Positions 1 to 7,160 of a DNA stretch of 12,136 nt are shown here, one piece after another. Made by a program: the position numbers and the translations under genes. Below the pieces are notes generated by a model, which saw only the letters and a list, made by a program, of their open reading frames with translations, did no database searches and had not been told where the DNA came from. Within the stretch, counting starts at the first letter, position 1, and each line of letters begins with the position of its first letter. This DNA comes from Methylocystaceae bacterium (lineage in GTDB: Bacteria; Pseudomonadota; Alphaproteobacteria; Rhizobiales; Beijerinckiaceae): positions 781 through 12,916 of the forward strand of contig PQAN01000055.1 in assembly GCA_003105285.1 (NCBI GenBank), given 5' to 3'.

Positions 1-1176
1 GTCGCTCTGCTGCAACATAGTTCCGGCACGACCGGTTTGAAGAAGGGCGTGGCGTTGACCTATGGTCAGATCGCGCGTCACACGGCGGCCTATGCGCGTT
101 CGGTCGACTTCGGGCCCGACGACGTCGTCGCCAGTTGGCTGCCGCTCTACCATGACATGGGCCTCATCACTTCGTTCATCATGCCGCTGACGAAAGGCGC
201 GAGCGTGGTCGCGCTCGACCCTTTCGAGTGGGTCGCCAATCCGGCGTCGATTCTGACCGCCATCGGACGCCATCGCGCCACTCACAGTTGGCAACCCAAT
301 TTCGCGCTGGCCCATATGACTCGCACTTTGCCCGCGAAGTTCAAGGCCGATCTCTCGAGCATCAAATGCATGATCTCGACGTCCGAGCCATGCAAGCAGG
401 CGACATTCGACGCCTTTAACGCGACATTCGCGCCTTATGGCCTCGCGCCGGGCCGGTTGGTGACGAGCTATGGAATGGCGGAGAGCGTGTTCGTGACGAC
501 GCAATCGGCGCTGGACGCCCAGCCGCGATCGGTTCGCGTCGACGCCGACGCTCTGCGCGCCGAGCGCCGAGCGCTGGTGCGGGAGCCGGGAGCGGCCCGC
601 AGCGAGGTGTTCATGTCGTGCGGCCGACCCATCGATGGACTCGAGGTGCGCATCGACGCGGAGAACGCGCCGGATGGAAGTCCGGTCGGCGAAATCTGCG
701 TGCGCGGCGATTTTCTGTTCGAAGGCTACCATAAGAACGCCGAGGCGACGGCCGAAGCATTCGACGCCGAGGGATGGTATCGCAGCGGCGACATCGGCTT
801 CCTGATCGACGGCGAAATTTATGTCTGCGGGCGCAAGAAGGAGCTGCTGATCATCCATGGCCGCAATTTCTACGCCAACGACATCGAGCATGTCGTCAAT
901 GGCGTTGCGGGGGTGAAGCCGGGCCGAACGGTCGCTTTCGCGATCTACGAGGAAACGACGGGCAGCGAAGAAGCCGTGGTGATCGTCGAGTCCGACCTCG
1001 TCGACAAGGCGGGCCGGAGGGACCTCAAGCGAGCGGTCAAGACGGCGGTGTACGACGTCCTCGATCTCGGCCTGCGTGAGGTCGTGCTGGTTTCGCCCGG
1101 CTGGCTCGTCAAATCGACCGCCGGCAAAACCAGCCGTTCGGAAAACATCAAGAAATATCTGGAGATGGGAGCATGA
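1..1176 (+). CDS. Fatty-acyl-AMP ligase-like adenylate-forming enzyme (5' partial)
   Basis: The reading frame is open from base 1, so the N-terminus lies outside the window; 391 residues are visible. A TTG at 37 is not the start, because it encodes the Leu inside the P-loop motif HSSGTTGLKKG (visible residues 6-16). Other adenylation motifs follow in order: SWLPLYHDMGLI (45-56), SYGMAES (156-162), YRSGDIG (260-266), GRKKELLIIHGRN (277-289) and the C-terminal TAGKTSR (373-379) with the catalytic Lys at 376. The SWLPLYHDMGLI block, the spacer before SCGRPIDG, and GRNFYANDIE resemble fatty-acyl-AMP ligases more than acyl-CoA synthetases. Such enzymes activate a fatty acid with ATP and pass the acyl group to an acyl carrier protein. 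The stop overlaps the start of the ACP gene (ATGA), which strongly supports that partnership. The acyl chain is unknown. Ligase family membership is solid; FAAL versus acyl-CoA ligase is an inference. Confidence 0.9.
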   Translation, partial: VALLQHSSGTTGLKKGVALTYGQIARHTAAYARSVDFGPDDVVASWLPLYHDMGLITSFIMPLTKGASVVALDPFEWVANPASILTAIGRHRATHSWQPNFALAHMTRTLPAKFKADLSSIKCMISTSEPCKQATFDAFNATFAPYGLAPGRLVTSYGMAESVFVTTQSALDAQPRSVRVDADALRAERRALVREPGAARSEVFMSCGRPIDGLEVRIDAENAPDGSPVGEICVRGDFLFEGYHKNAEATAEAFDAEGWYRSGDIGFLIDGEIYVCGRKKELLIIHGRNFYANDIEHVVNGVAGVKPGRTVAFAIYEETTGSEEAVVIVESDLVDKAGRRDLKRAVKTAVYDVLDLGLREVVLVSPGWLVKSTAGKTSRSENIKKYLEMGA

Positions 1177-1418
1177 GCGCGATCAGGGCGCCCGTCGTGC
1201 GCGCGATCACGGAATGTTTCGGCTGCGAAGCGGACGACATCGCCGACGATACGGTCGCGGCCGATGTGGTCGGATGGGACTCCCTCGGCCACACGGTCTT
1301 GATGATGCGCATCGAGCGGCTGTTGGGTTTCAAGATTCCGGAGATCGTGGCCGCCAATGCGAAGGATGTCGGCGATCTGATCGCCAAGCTCGAGCATTTG
1401 CAGAACCGCGAGGCCTGA
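1173..1418 (+). CDS. Acyl carrier protein
   Basis: This 81-residue acidic protein has the carrier-protein signature GWDSLGH, with Ser37 as the expected 4'-phosphopantetheine attachment site. The following helix, MMRIERLLGFKIP, matches the usual helix II/III region of ACPs. The ATG at 1173 overlaps the stop of the ligase gene by 4 bp, so the two are probably translationally coupled and made in similar amounts. The protein would act in the cytoplasm, receiving an acyl group from the upstream adenylate-forming enzyme and presenting it to an acyltransferase. It looks like a dedicated carrier and not the fatty-acid-synthesis AcpP, since the usual AcpP DSLDTVE motif is replaced by DSLGHTV and there are no fab genes nearby. 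A peptidyl carrier protein is a less likely alternative. Confidence 0.92.
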   Translation: MSAIRAPVVRAITECFGCEADDIADDTVAADVVGWDSLGHTVLMMRIERLLGFKIPEIVAANAKDVGDLIAKLEHLQNREA

Positions 1419-1447
1419 CCCGCCAGTGAACCGAAGGTATCAGATCG

Positions 1448-2929
1448 ATGTTGGAATTCCCGATTTCCGAACTGCAAGGACATGTCGAGAAAGTCGCCTT
1501 CGGCCGAGACCGCTTCTATCTGGAGAAGGCGCCCGATTTCGACGCGCGCGCTCTCTACGGCAAGCCATTCCAGAACCCGGAATTCTTCGCCCGCAACTGG
1601 GATCCCGCGCTGACCCGCATCGCGCGGCTGTGCCGCGAAATCGGGAGCCGATTGATCGTCATCGTCGCGCCCGACGCCCATGCCGTTCACCCGGACGGAC
1701 TGCCCGAGCATTTGAGCTATCACGCGCCGTCGATCGGCGAGGCGTTTGTCGCGCATCTGCGCGACGACCTGGGAATCGAAGCGCTCTATCCTCGCGACTG
1801 CCTGAGAGCGGCCTGCGGCGGCCCGGTCGAAATCTATCGGCGCAATGACACGCATTGGTCGGCCTATGGCGCCTATATCGGCTACCGGCTGATGTTCGAG
1901 CGGTTGCGCGCGCTCTGGCCCGCCGATCATCCACGCAAGCCGCGTCCGCTCACTGAAGACGACGTAACCTACGAATCTCGCCCTATGCTCGGCGATCTGG
2001 GATGGATGTCCGAGCCGCCGTTCGCCGCCGAGCAACTCCTGCCTCGAGTCGCCACGCAGCGCTCTCACATGACGGCTCATCGCACCAACGAGATTCGCCA
2101 GGCGATCGTCGCCTATGAGGTGGACGACGCCGACCTGCCGAGCTGCGTCATCCTGCGAGACAGCTTTGCGACGGCGATGACCCCGTTTCTCAACGAATCA
2201 TTCCGTCGCATCGTCTATGTCGGCGGCGGCCGCAACGCCTTTCCGGAGCTGATCCGCGCGGAGCGTCCGGATGTGGTGATCATCGAACGTGGCGAGCGCG
2301 CAGTTGTCGGCGGCCTGAGCGATTGGGATTTTCTCAGCGACAAGGAAGTGCTGCCCCGCCTCGCCGATTCCGACGCGGAAAAACTGCACAACGAGGCCCG
2401 GACGCTGCTCGCCGCAAACAAATATGACGAGGCCGCCCAGCATGTGAGGCGCGCTCTCGAGACCGATGGGAGCCCGGACCTGCATTTCACTCTCGCCCGC
2501 ATCCATATGGCGGCCCTATCGTTCGAGGAGGCCGAAAAGGCGCTGCAGGCCGCCATCCAGGGCGACGGCGGCCGTTTTTCGTTCCGCCTGTTTCTGGGCA
2601 TCGCCCAACTCAGCCTGCACCGATATGCCGATGCTTTGGCCAGTTTCGGCCACGCCGTGGTGTTGGACCCCGAGCATCCGCTCGGCTTCGAGCACTTCGG
2701 CTATACCGCCATGCTGCTCGCCGATTTCGCAGGGGCGGAAGCGGCGCTCGCCAAGGCCGCGAAGCTGTGGCCCGAGCACCCGAATGTTCATCTGTGGCGT
2801 TCGGTGGCTTTCGAAAGGGACGACAAGTTGGAGCAAGCGCTCACCGCGGCTCGAGAGGCGGCGGCGCTCGCGCCCGATCAGTCGGTCTTCGTCGACCGGG
2901 TGGTCGAGCTCGAAAAGCGGATTGCCTGA
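1448..2929 (+). CDS. AlgX/AlgJ-like SGNH acyltransferase domain fused to C-terminal TPR repeats
   Basis: This is a 493-residue, two-part protein. Residues about 10-290 resemble the SGNH-hydrolase-like domain of AlgX/AlgJ, which O-acetylates alginate. FGRDRFYL near the N-terminus matches the family's opening block. RNDTHWSAYGAY (132-143) supplies Asp134 and His136, and ILRDSFATAM (235-244) supplies the likely nucleophile Ser239, so the Ser-His-Asp triad looks complete. Residues about 309-490 form roughly five TPR helical pairs. An in-frame TGA at 1427-1429 lies just upstream, and GAAGG at 1433-1437 is a fair ribosome site, so the ATG at 1448 is firm. No signal peptide or membrane segment is present, unlike periplasmic AlgX and AlgJ. 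The gene follows the ACP gene by 29 bp and is probably in the same operon. I infer a role in moving, or scaffolding the transfer of, the ACP-bound acyl group; the acceptor is unknown. Confidence 0.82.
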   Translation: MLEFPISELQGHVEKVAFGRDRFYLEKAPDFDARALYGKPFQNPEFFARNWDPALTRIARLCREIGSRLIVIVAPDAHAVHPDGLPEHLSYHAPSIGEAFVAHLRDDLGIEALYPRDCLRAACGGPVEIYRRNDTHWSAYGAYIGYRLMFERLRALWPADHPRKPRPLTEDDVTYESRPMLGDLGWMSEPPFAAEQLLPRVATQRSHMTAHRTNEIRQAIVAYEVDDADLPSCVILRDSFATAMTPFLNESFRRIVYVGGGRNAFPELIRAERPDVVIIERGERAVVGGLSDWDFLSDKEVLPRLADSDAEKLHNEARTLLAANKYDEAAQHVRRALETDGSPDLHFTLARIHMAALSFEEAEKALQAAIQGDGGRFSFRLFLGIAQLSLHRYADALASFGHAVVLDPEHPLGFEHFGYTAMLLADFAGAEAALAKAAKLWPEHPNVHLWRSVAFERDDKLEQALTAAREAAALAPDQSVFVDRVVELEKRIA

Positions 2930-2941
2930 CGGGCCGGCGCG

Positions 2942-3580
2942 CTATGGCGAGAGCAGCGCCGTCGCGATTTCGCGCGCTTCGATCGCGGGCGCCGCGCTGC
3001 GTTGAATCGCCGCTTTCACGATCGCGCCATCCATCAACAAATCGAATTGCTGCGCCGTCATCTCGACGTCGTCCACATCGGCGGCGGCTGCGAGCGCGCG
3101 CATTTGTTCGAGAATGCGCCGCTTATGGGATGCGATCAGCTCGTTGAGCTTGTGGTCTCGACTGCGCGACTCGATGGCCGCGTTCATCAGCGCGCAACCG
3201 AGATAATCATCGCGACGGAACCACTCCGCGAGAATATCGAAAATGCCGAGAAGCCGCTCCCTGGCGTTGCCGTCGATCTCGGCGAGGCGCGAGAAGAACC
3301 AAGCGCGCCAAACGCTCGTTTCATGTTCGAGCGCGGCGAGGATCAGCGCGTCCTTCGAGCCGAAACGATTGTACAGCGTCATCCGCGCGACACCGGATTC
3401 CTGGATGATGTCGTTCACGCTGGTCGCTGCGATTCCGTTGCGGCAGCAAAGGCGAATCGTCGCTTCGATCAGACGCGCTCTGGCGAGCGCCTCCTCGCCG
3501 CCGGCGACGAGGCGCGAAGACGCCGATTTATCGGCGCCGACGGCGGTCGGCGTGAGCCTGCGCCTTCTCGACGCTGTCAT
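2942..3580 (-). CDS. TetR-family transcriptional regulator
   Basis: A 212-residue protein with a TetR-type helix-turn-helix at about residues 53-79 (TSVNDIIQESGVARMTLYNRF), followed by a ligand-binding domain with the block GCALMNAAIES. An unusually long basic N-terminal arm of about 30 residues (RRRRL near the start) precedes the DNA-binding domain. I chose the ATG at 3580 because the complement of 3587-3594 reads GGAGGGAG, an excellent ribosome site; an upstream ATG at 3613 would add 11 residues without such a site and would run into an operator-like repeat. The gene is divergent from the ABC/OsmC/dehydrogenase operon and convergent with the SGNH-TPR gene, only 12 bp from its stop. By position it probably represses itself and may control the ABC operon. 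Its ligand cannot be read from the sequence. Confidence 0.93.
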   Translation of the reverse strand: MTASRRRRLTPTAVGADKSASSRLVAGGEEALARARLIEATIRLCCRNGIAATSVNDIIQESGVARMTLYNRFGSKDALILAALEHETSVWRAWFFSRLAEIDGNARERLLGIFDILAEWFRRDDYLGCALMNAAIESRSRDHKLNELIASHKRRILEQMRALAAAADVDDVEMTAQQFDLLMDGAIVKAAIQRSAAPAIEAREIATALLSP

Positions 3581-3610
3581 TTCGATCTCCCTCCGGTCAC
3601 AGAGATATAC

Positions 3611-3652
3611 CAACTAGTCTATGCAATCAAAGATTGATAATATAACTAGTTG
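3611..3652. promoter_or_regulatory. Paired inverted operator-like sites for the TetR regulator
   Basis: CAACTAGT at 3611-3618 and ACTAGTTG at 3645-3652 are inverted copies of one another, each with the palindromic core ACTAGT. The cores are 32 bp apart centre to centre, about three helical turns. Extended, and with the second copy read on the minus strand, the sites align as ACCAACTAGTCTAT and ATCAACTAGTTATAT. The first site begins 31 bp upstream of the tetR ATG, where an autorepressor would bind. Paired palindromes in a divergent TetR intergenic region are typical of operators; that this protein binds them is an inference. Confidence 0.55.
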
Positions 3653-3676
3653 ATAACAAGATAAATAGCGGCGCGA

Positions 3677-3723
3677 TTGGGGTATCTATTTTTTCACTTG
3701 ATAATATCTATCGTTCTTATAAT
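3677..3723 (+). promoter_or_regulatory. Candidate promoter of the ABC transporter operon
   Basis: The AT-rich region contains a perfect TATAAT at 3718-3723, about 30 bp before the preferred ABC start. A TTGATA at 3698-3703 precedes it by only 14 bp, which is short. The alternative TTCACT at 3693-3698 gives 19 bp. A second possible pair is TTGGGG (3677-3682) with GATAAT (3700-3705), spaced 17 bp. The 10-bp direct repeat TTGATAATAT occurs at 3634-3643 and 3698-3707. A promoter here is likely, but which hexamers are used is unclear. Confidence 0.4.
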
Positions 3724-3754
3724 GTCATAGTCGGCAGTGAAAGGCGAGCGTCGG

Positions 3755-4513
3755 ATGCCGAGCGGATTCCGAATTGAACTTCGAGGCGTGACTCATCGGT
3801 TCGGCCGTAGCGGAGCGGCCGCGCTCGAAGTGTCGAGCCTCGAGATCGCGCCGGCCGAGCGTGTGGCGGTCATCGGCCGTAGCGGCTGCGGAAAGTCCAC
3901 GCTCCTGCAAATCATCGCCGGCCTGACGAAGCCGTCCGTGGGATCGGTGGCGATCGACGGCGTCGAGGTTCGCGCGCCCTCGCCGTTGTGCACGCTGATG
4001 TTCCAGCGTCCGCTTCTCTTTCCCTGGCTGACCGTCGCCGAGAATATCGCGCTGGCGCTGCGTTTTGCCGGGCGCGCGGGAGAGGCTCCGGCGCGCGTCG
4101 CGCGGCTGCTGACGCTCGTCGGGCTCGAGGGCCGCGGGCAGGCGCGCGTCGCCGAGCTCTCCGGCGGTCAGCAGCAGCGAGCGGCGCTGGCCCGATCGCT
4201 CGCGGTGGAGCCTCGGGCGCTGCTGCTCGACGAGCCCTTTTCCGCGCTCGACGCCGTCACGCGCGCCGAACTGCGTCACGAGATCCGAACGGTGCTCGAC
4301 GCGTTTTCCATCACATTCGTGCTCGTCACGCATGATGTCGACGATGCGCTCGAGCTCGCCGACCGTGTCGTCGTCATGGCGCGCGCGCCGGGGCGCATCA
4401 TCGACGACATTTCGATTCCCGCCGCTCTCGACGCCGCGCGCCGCGCCGCGTTGCGCGCTCGGCTGATCGACTCGCTCGAACCGGAGCCCGCTCCCTTCGC
4501 TCTGAGCGCATAA
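3755..4513 (+). CDS. ABC transporter ATP-binding protein (nitrate/sulfonate/taurine type)
   Basis: This 252-residue ATPase is of the SsuB/TauB/NrtD-like class and would power import through the permease encoded two genes downstream. All core motifs are intact: Walker A GRSGCGKST (41-49), Q-loop Gln84 in MFQRPLLFPWLTV, signature LSGGQQQ (135-141), Walker B ALLLDE (155-160), D-loop SALD and switch His193. PLLFPWLTV after the Q-loop is characteristic of this subfamily. I prefer the ATG at 3755, preceded by AAAGGCGAG at 3740-3748. An in-frame GTG at 3737 would add six residues but lies only about 14 bp from the TATAAT box, leaving almost no leader. The next gene follows after 15 bp, so the operon is tight. 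Confidence 0.94.
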   Translation: MPSGFRIELRGVTHRFGRSGAAALEVSSLEIAPAERVAVIGRSGCGKSTLLQIIAGLTKPSVGSVAIDGVEVRAPSPLCTLMFQRPLLFPWLTVAENIALALRFAGRAGEAPARVARLLTLVGLEGRGQARVAELSGGQQQRAALARSLAVEPRALLLDEPFSALDAVTRAELRHEIRTVLDAFSITFVLVTHDVDDALELADRVVVMARAPGRIIDDISIPAALDAARRAALRARLIDSLEPEPAPFALSA

Positions 4514-4528
4514 GGAAAGATCGGAACG

Positions 4529-5767
4529 ATGTGTCAGCTCTGCGCCGACTTCGGCATCTCTTATCATGCAAGCGAAGAAGCGGGCGTTTCGCGTCGTCAC
4601 GTCCTCGATCGACTGGCGATGGGCGGAATGGCCGCTCTGCTCGGCGCGCTTCCCCGGAACGCCTTTGCGCAGGAGCCGGACGACGTCGTGCGGATCGGCT
4701 ATCTGCCGATCACCGACGCCACGCCTCTGCTCGTCGCGCATGCGAAAGGCTATTTCGAAGAGGAGGGCCTGAAGGTCGAAAAGCCCGCGCTGATCCGCGG
4801 ATGGGCCCCGCTCATCGAAGGTTTCGCGGCCGGCAAATTCAACGTCGTCCATTTGCTGAAGCCGACCGCGCTATGGCTGCGCTACAACAATCATGTTCCC
4901 GTGAAAATCGTCGCCTGGGCTCACACCAACGGCTCGGCGCTGGTCGTGCAAGGCGACGGCAAGATCGAGAAATTCTCCGATCTCGCGGGAAAGCAGCTCG
5001 CCGTGCCCTTCTGGTATTCGATGCACAACATCGTGCTGCAATATGCTCTGCGGCAAAGCGGACTGACGCCGGTCATCAAGCCGCAAGATGCGCAGCTCGG
5101 CCCCAAGGAAGTCAATCTGCAAGTGCTGCAGCCGCCGGACATGCCGCCCGCGCTCGCCGCCAAGAAGATTCACGGCTATATCGTCGCCGAGCCCTTCAAC
5201 GCGCTCGGCGAGTTGAACGCCGGCGGCCGCATTCTTCGATTCACCGGCGATATCTGGAAAAACCATCCTTGCTGCGTCGTCTCCATTCTGCAGCCTCTGA
5301 TCGAAAAGCGTCCGGAATGGACGCAGAAGGTGCTGAACGCCATCGTGCGCGCCGAGATTTACGCCTCGCAGCACAAGTCGGAGGTCGCCGAGCTCCTGTC
5401 GCGCGACGGCGCGGCCTATCTCCCGGCACCGGCCAATGTCGTGAAGCGCGCGGTGACCGCATATGGCGACGAGCCGAGCTACAAAGCCAATGCGACGATC
5501 AAGCACCCCGACTGGCGCAACGGGCGCATCGACTTCCAGCCCTGGCCCTATCCGTCGGCGACGCGCCTCATCGTCGAGCAACTGAAGAAGACCAAGGTCG
5601 AGGGCGATAGGGCCTTTCTCGACAAGCTCGATCCGGCCTTCGTCGCCAAGGATCTCGTCGACTACGAATTCGTGCGCAAGGCGCTCGAGCGCTATCCGGA
5701 ATGGAAGCGCGATCCGAGCGTCAATGCGGGCGATCCCCTCGAGCGCAACGAAGTCTTGACGCTATGA
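4529..5767 (+). CDS. ABC transporter substrate-binding protein, NrtA/SsuA-like, Tat-type signal
   Basis: A 412-residue periplasmic binding protein for the adjacent ATPase and permease. The block IGYLPITDATPLLVAHAKGYFEEEGLKVE (from about residue 56, given in part) is typical of the NMT1/NrtA/SsuA/CmpA superfamily that binds small anions, sulfonates, or pyrimidine precursors. The N-terminus holds a twin-arginine-like motif SRRHVL (21-26), a hydrophobic stretch MGGMAALLGAL and a likely cleavage after AFA (about residue 47). Before that lies an unusual 20-residue extension beginning MCQLC. The start at 4529 is supported by AAGGAAAG at 4512-4519, and the next in-frame Met would remove the Arg pair. 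A CC pair sits in KNHPCCVV. The stop overlaps the permease ATG. The substrate is not readable; the neighbours suggest an organosulfur compound, while nitrate, nitrile or other anions remain possible. Confidence 0.9.
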   Translation: MCQLCADFGISYHASEEAGVSRRHVLDRLAMGGMAALLGALPRNAFAQEPDDVVRIGYLPITDATPLLVAHAKGYFEEEGLKVEKPALIRGWAPLIEGFAAGKFNVVHLLKPTALWLRYNNHVPVKIVAWAHTNGSALVVQGDGKIEKFSDLAGKQLAVPFWYSMHNIVLQYALRQSGLTPVIKPQDAQLGPKEVNLQVLQPPDMPPALAAKKIHGYIVAEPFNALGELNAGGRILRFTGDIWKNHPCCVVSILQPLIEKRPEWTQKVLNAIVRAEIYASQHKSEVAELLSRDGAAYLPAPANVVKRAVTAYGDEPSYKANATIKHPDWRNGRIDFQPWPYPSATRLIVEQLKKTKVEGDRAFLDKLDPAFVAKDLVDYEFVRKALERYPEWKRDPSVNAGDPLERNEVLTL

Positions 5768-6594
5768 GCAGCGTGGGCGTCCTCGCGCCGGAGGAAGTGC
5801 GTATTCGCAAATTCCCGCCTCTAACGACCGAGCGCGCGCTGCGTTTCGCCGCGCCGCTCGTCGGGATCGCGCTTCTGCTCATGGTCTGGGCCGTTGGCGG
5901 CTGGCTGATCGAGAGCAATCCGGCCATCGCCGCATTCTCCGGCTTCTCGCCGCGTCACACGCTGGCGCGCTTCTACTCGATGCTTCTCGACGGCTCGGCG
6001 GCCGCTGCGGCGACGCCCAGCCTCGCGCGCATCGCGGGCGGGCTCGGCTTCGCCATCGTCATCGGCGCGCCGGTCGGCGTGCTGATCGGGCGCAGCGCGC
6101 TGTTTCGCGCCGTCACGCATCTGCCGTTCCAGTTTCTGCGGATGATAAGCCCGCTCGCCTGGATGCCGATCGCCATTCTCGCCTTCCCGACCTGGAACGG
6201 CGCCATCGTCTTTCTGATCGCCGCCGCCGCCATATGGCCGGTGATTTTCGCAACGGCCAATGGCTTGAAGAAGCTCGATCCGGATTGGTTCAAACTCGCG
6301 CATAATCTCGGCGCGAACCGCTGGCATGTGTTGACCGCCGTCATCGCTCCGGCGATCGCGCAGGACATGCTGACCGGCGTCAGACTCGCGCTCGGCGTCG
6401 CCTGGATCGTGCTTGTTCCGGCGGAATATCTCGGCGTCACGAGCGGTCTCGGATATGCGATCAACGATGCGCGCGACACGCTCGAATATGACCGTCTCGC
6501 GGCGATGGTGCTGGTTATCGGCCTGATCGGCTTCGCGCTCGACGGTCTCCTTCTCGCTCTGATTTCGCGCGTCGCCTGGACGCGTCACGACTGA
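5764..6594 (+). CDS. ABC transporter permease (nitrate/sulfonate/taurine type)
   Basis: A 276-residue inner-membrane permease of the SsuC/TauC/NrtB class. Hydrophobic segments lie at about 27-48, 90-112, 128-143, 147-166, 205-222 and 245-270, giving about six membrane spans. The cytoplasmic EAA-like loop, which contacts the ATPase, is seen around AHNLGANRWHVLTAVIAPAI (179-198). I chose the ATG at 5764 because it overlaps the stop of the binding-protein gene (ATGA), as expected for coupled translation. The same frame is open back to 5701, but the extra 21 residues would be arginine-rich and lie over the end of the binding-protein gene. The next gene follows after 14 bp. Together with the ATPase and binding protein this makes a complete importer. 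Confidence 0.93.
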   Translation: MSSVGVLAPEEVRIRKFPPLTTERALRFAAPLVGIALLLMVWAVGGWLIESNPAIAAFSGFSPRHTLARFYSMLLDGSAAAAATPSLARIAGGLGFAIVIGAPVGVLIGRSALFRAVTHLPFQFLRMISPLAWMPIAILAFPTWNGAIVFLIAAAAIWPVIFATANGLKKLDPDWFKLAHNLGANRWHVLTAVIAPAIAQDMLTGVRLALGVAWIVLVPAEYLGVTSGLGYAINDARDTLEYDRLAAMVLVIGLIGFALDGLLLALISRVAWTRHD

Positions 6595-6608
6595 GGAAAG
6601 CCCCTGCC

Positions 6609-7148
6609 ATGACGAACGACTCTCCTGTCTCGACTTCCTGCCTCACGCCTATCGACAAGGCGGGGCTCGAAAGGCTCGTCGCCGCGGGAAAACAAAATCC
6701 GGCGGCGGTGAAGACCGTCAAATGCAGGACGGTCGCGGAAGGGCGCTTCCGCCATCTCAATTTCGTGCGAAACCTGCCGCCGCATATCGTGGACGAACCG
6801 CCGGCGCTGCTCGGCGACGACACGGCGCCAAATCCGTCCGAGGCTTTGCTCGCGGCGCTGGGCTCCTGCCTCGCGGTGGGCATTCACGCCAACGCGGTCG
6901 CGCAGAATATCGAGATCCGCTCATTGGCGCTCGATCTCGAAGCCGACATCAACATCACGGCGGTCTGGGGCGCGGGCGATACGTCGCCAAAGCCTGTCGG
7001 CTTCGACGCGATCCGCGTGAGCGTGGAGCTCGACGCCGACGCTCCGCGCGAGAAACTCGATGCGCTCATCGCGCATGCGGCCAAATGGTCGCCCGTCGCC
7101 AATACGATCGCCAAGCCTGTCGCGCTCGATGTCGAAGCCGTGCGTTGA
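6609..7148 (+). CDS. OsmC-like family protein
   Basis: A 179-residue OsmC/Ohr superfamily protein. The family block DTAPNPSEALLAALGSCLAVGIHANA (71-96, quoted in part) carries Cys87, the position of the usual peroxidatic cysteine. The second family motif, normally a Cys-Pro-Val block near the C-terminus, reads KWSPVANTI here, so the resolving cysteine is replaced by Ser161. Cys11 and Cys39 lie in an N-terminal extension of about 40 residues. Classical OsmC/Ohr proteins reduce organic hydroperoxides with the two-Cys pair; with one Cys missing this protein may do something else, such as binding a thiol or persulfide. GAGGAAAG at 6593-6600 gives a strong ribosome site for the ATG at 6609. It sits between an importer and a flavoprotein in one operon, suggesting a role in handling the imported compound and not general peroxide defence. 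Confidence 0.88.
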   Translation: MTNDSPVSTSCLTPIDKAGLERLVAAGKQNPAAVKTVKCRTVAEGRFRHLNFVRNLPPHIVDEPPALLGDDTAPNPSEALLAALGSCLAVGIHANAVAQNIEIRSLALDLEADINITAVWGAGDTSPKPVGFDAIRVSVELDADAPREKLDALIAHAAKWSPVANTIAKPVALDVEAVR

Positions 7149-7160
7149 AGGAGAAGCGCC

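Noticed and set aside
37..39. TTG as start codon of the acyl-AMP ligase
   Set aside because: It encodes the Leu within the conserved P-loop motif, and family sequence continues upstream to base 1.
1148..2080. Long minus-strand open frame of 310 codons opposite the ACP and SGNH genes
   Set aside because: It lies antisense to recognisable, conserved proteins, has no family resemblance, and is typical of the chance open frames that GC-rich coding DNA gives.
3725..4852. Minus-strand open frame of 375 codons opposite the ABC ATPase
   Set aside because: The plus strand holds an intact ABC ATPase with all motifs; the antisense product is Arg/Asp-rich and low in complexity.
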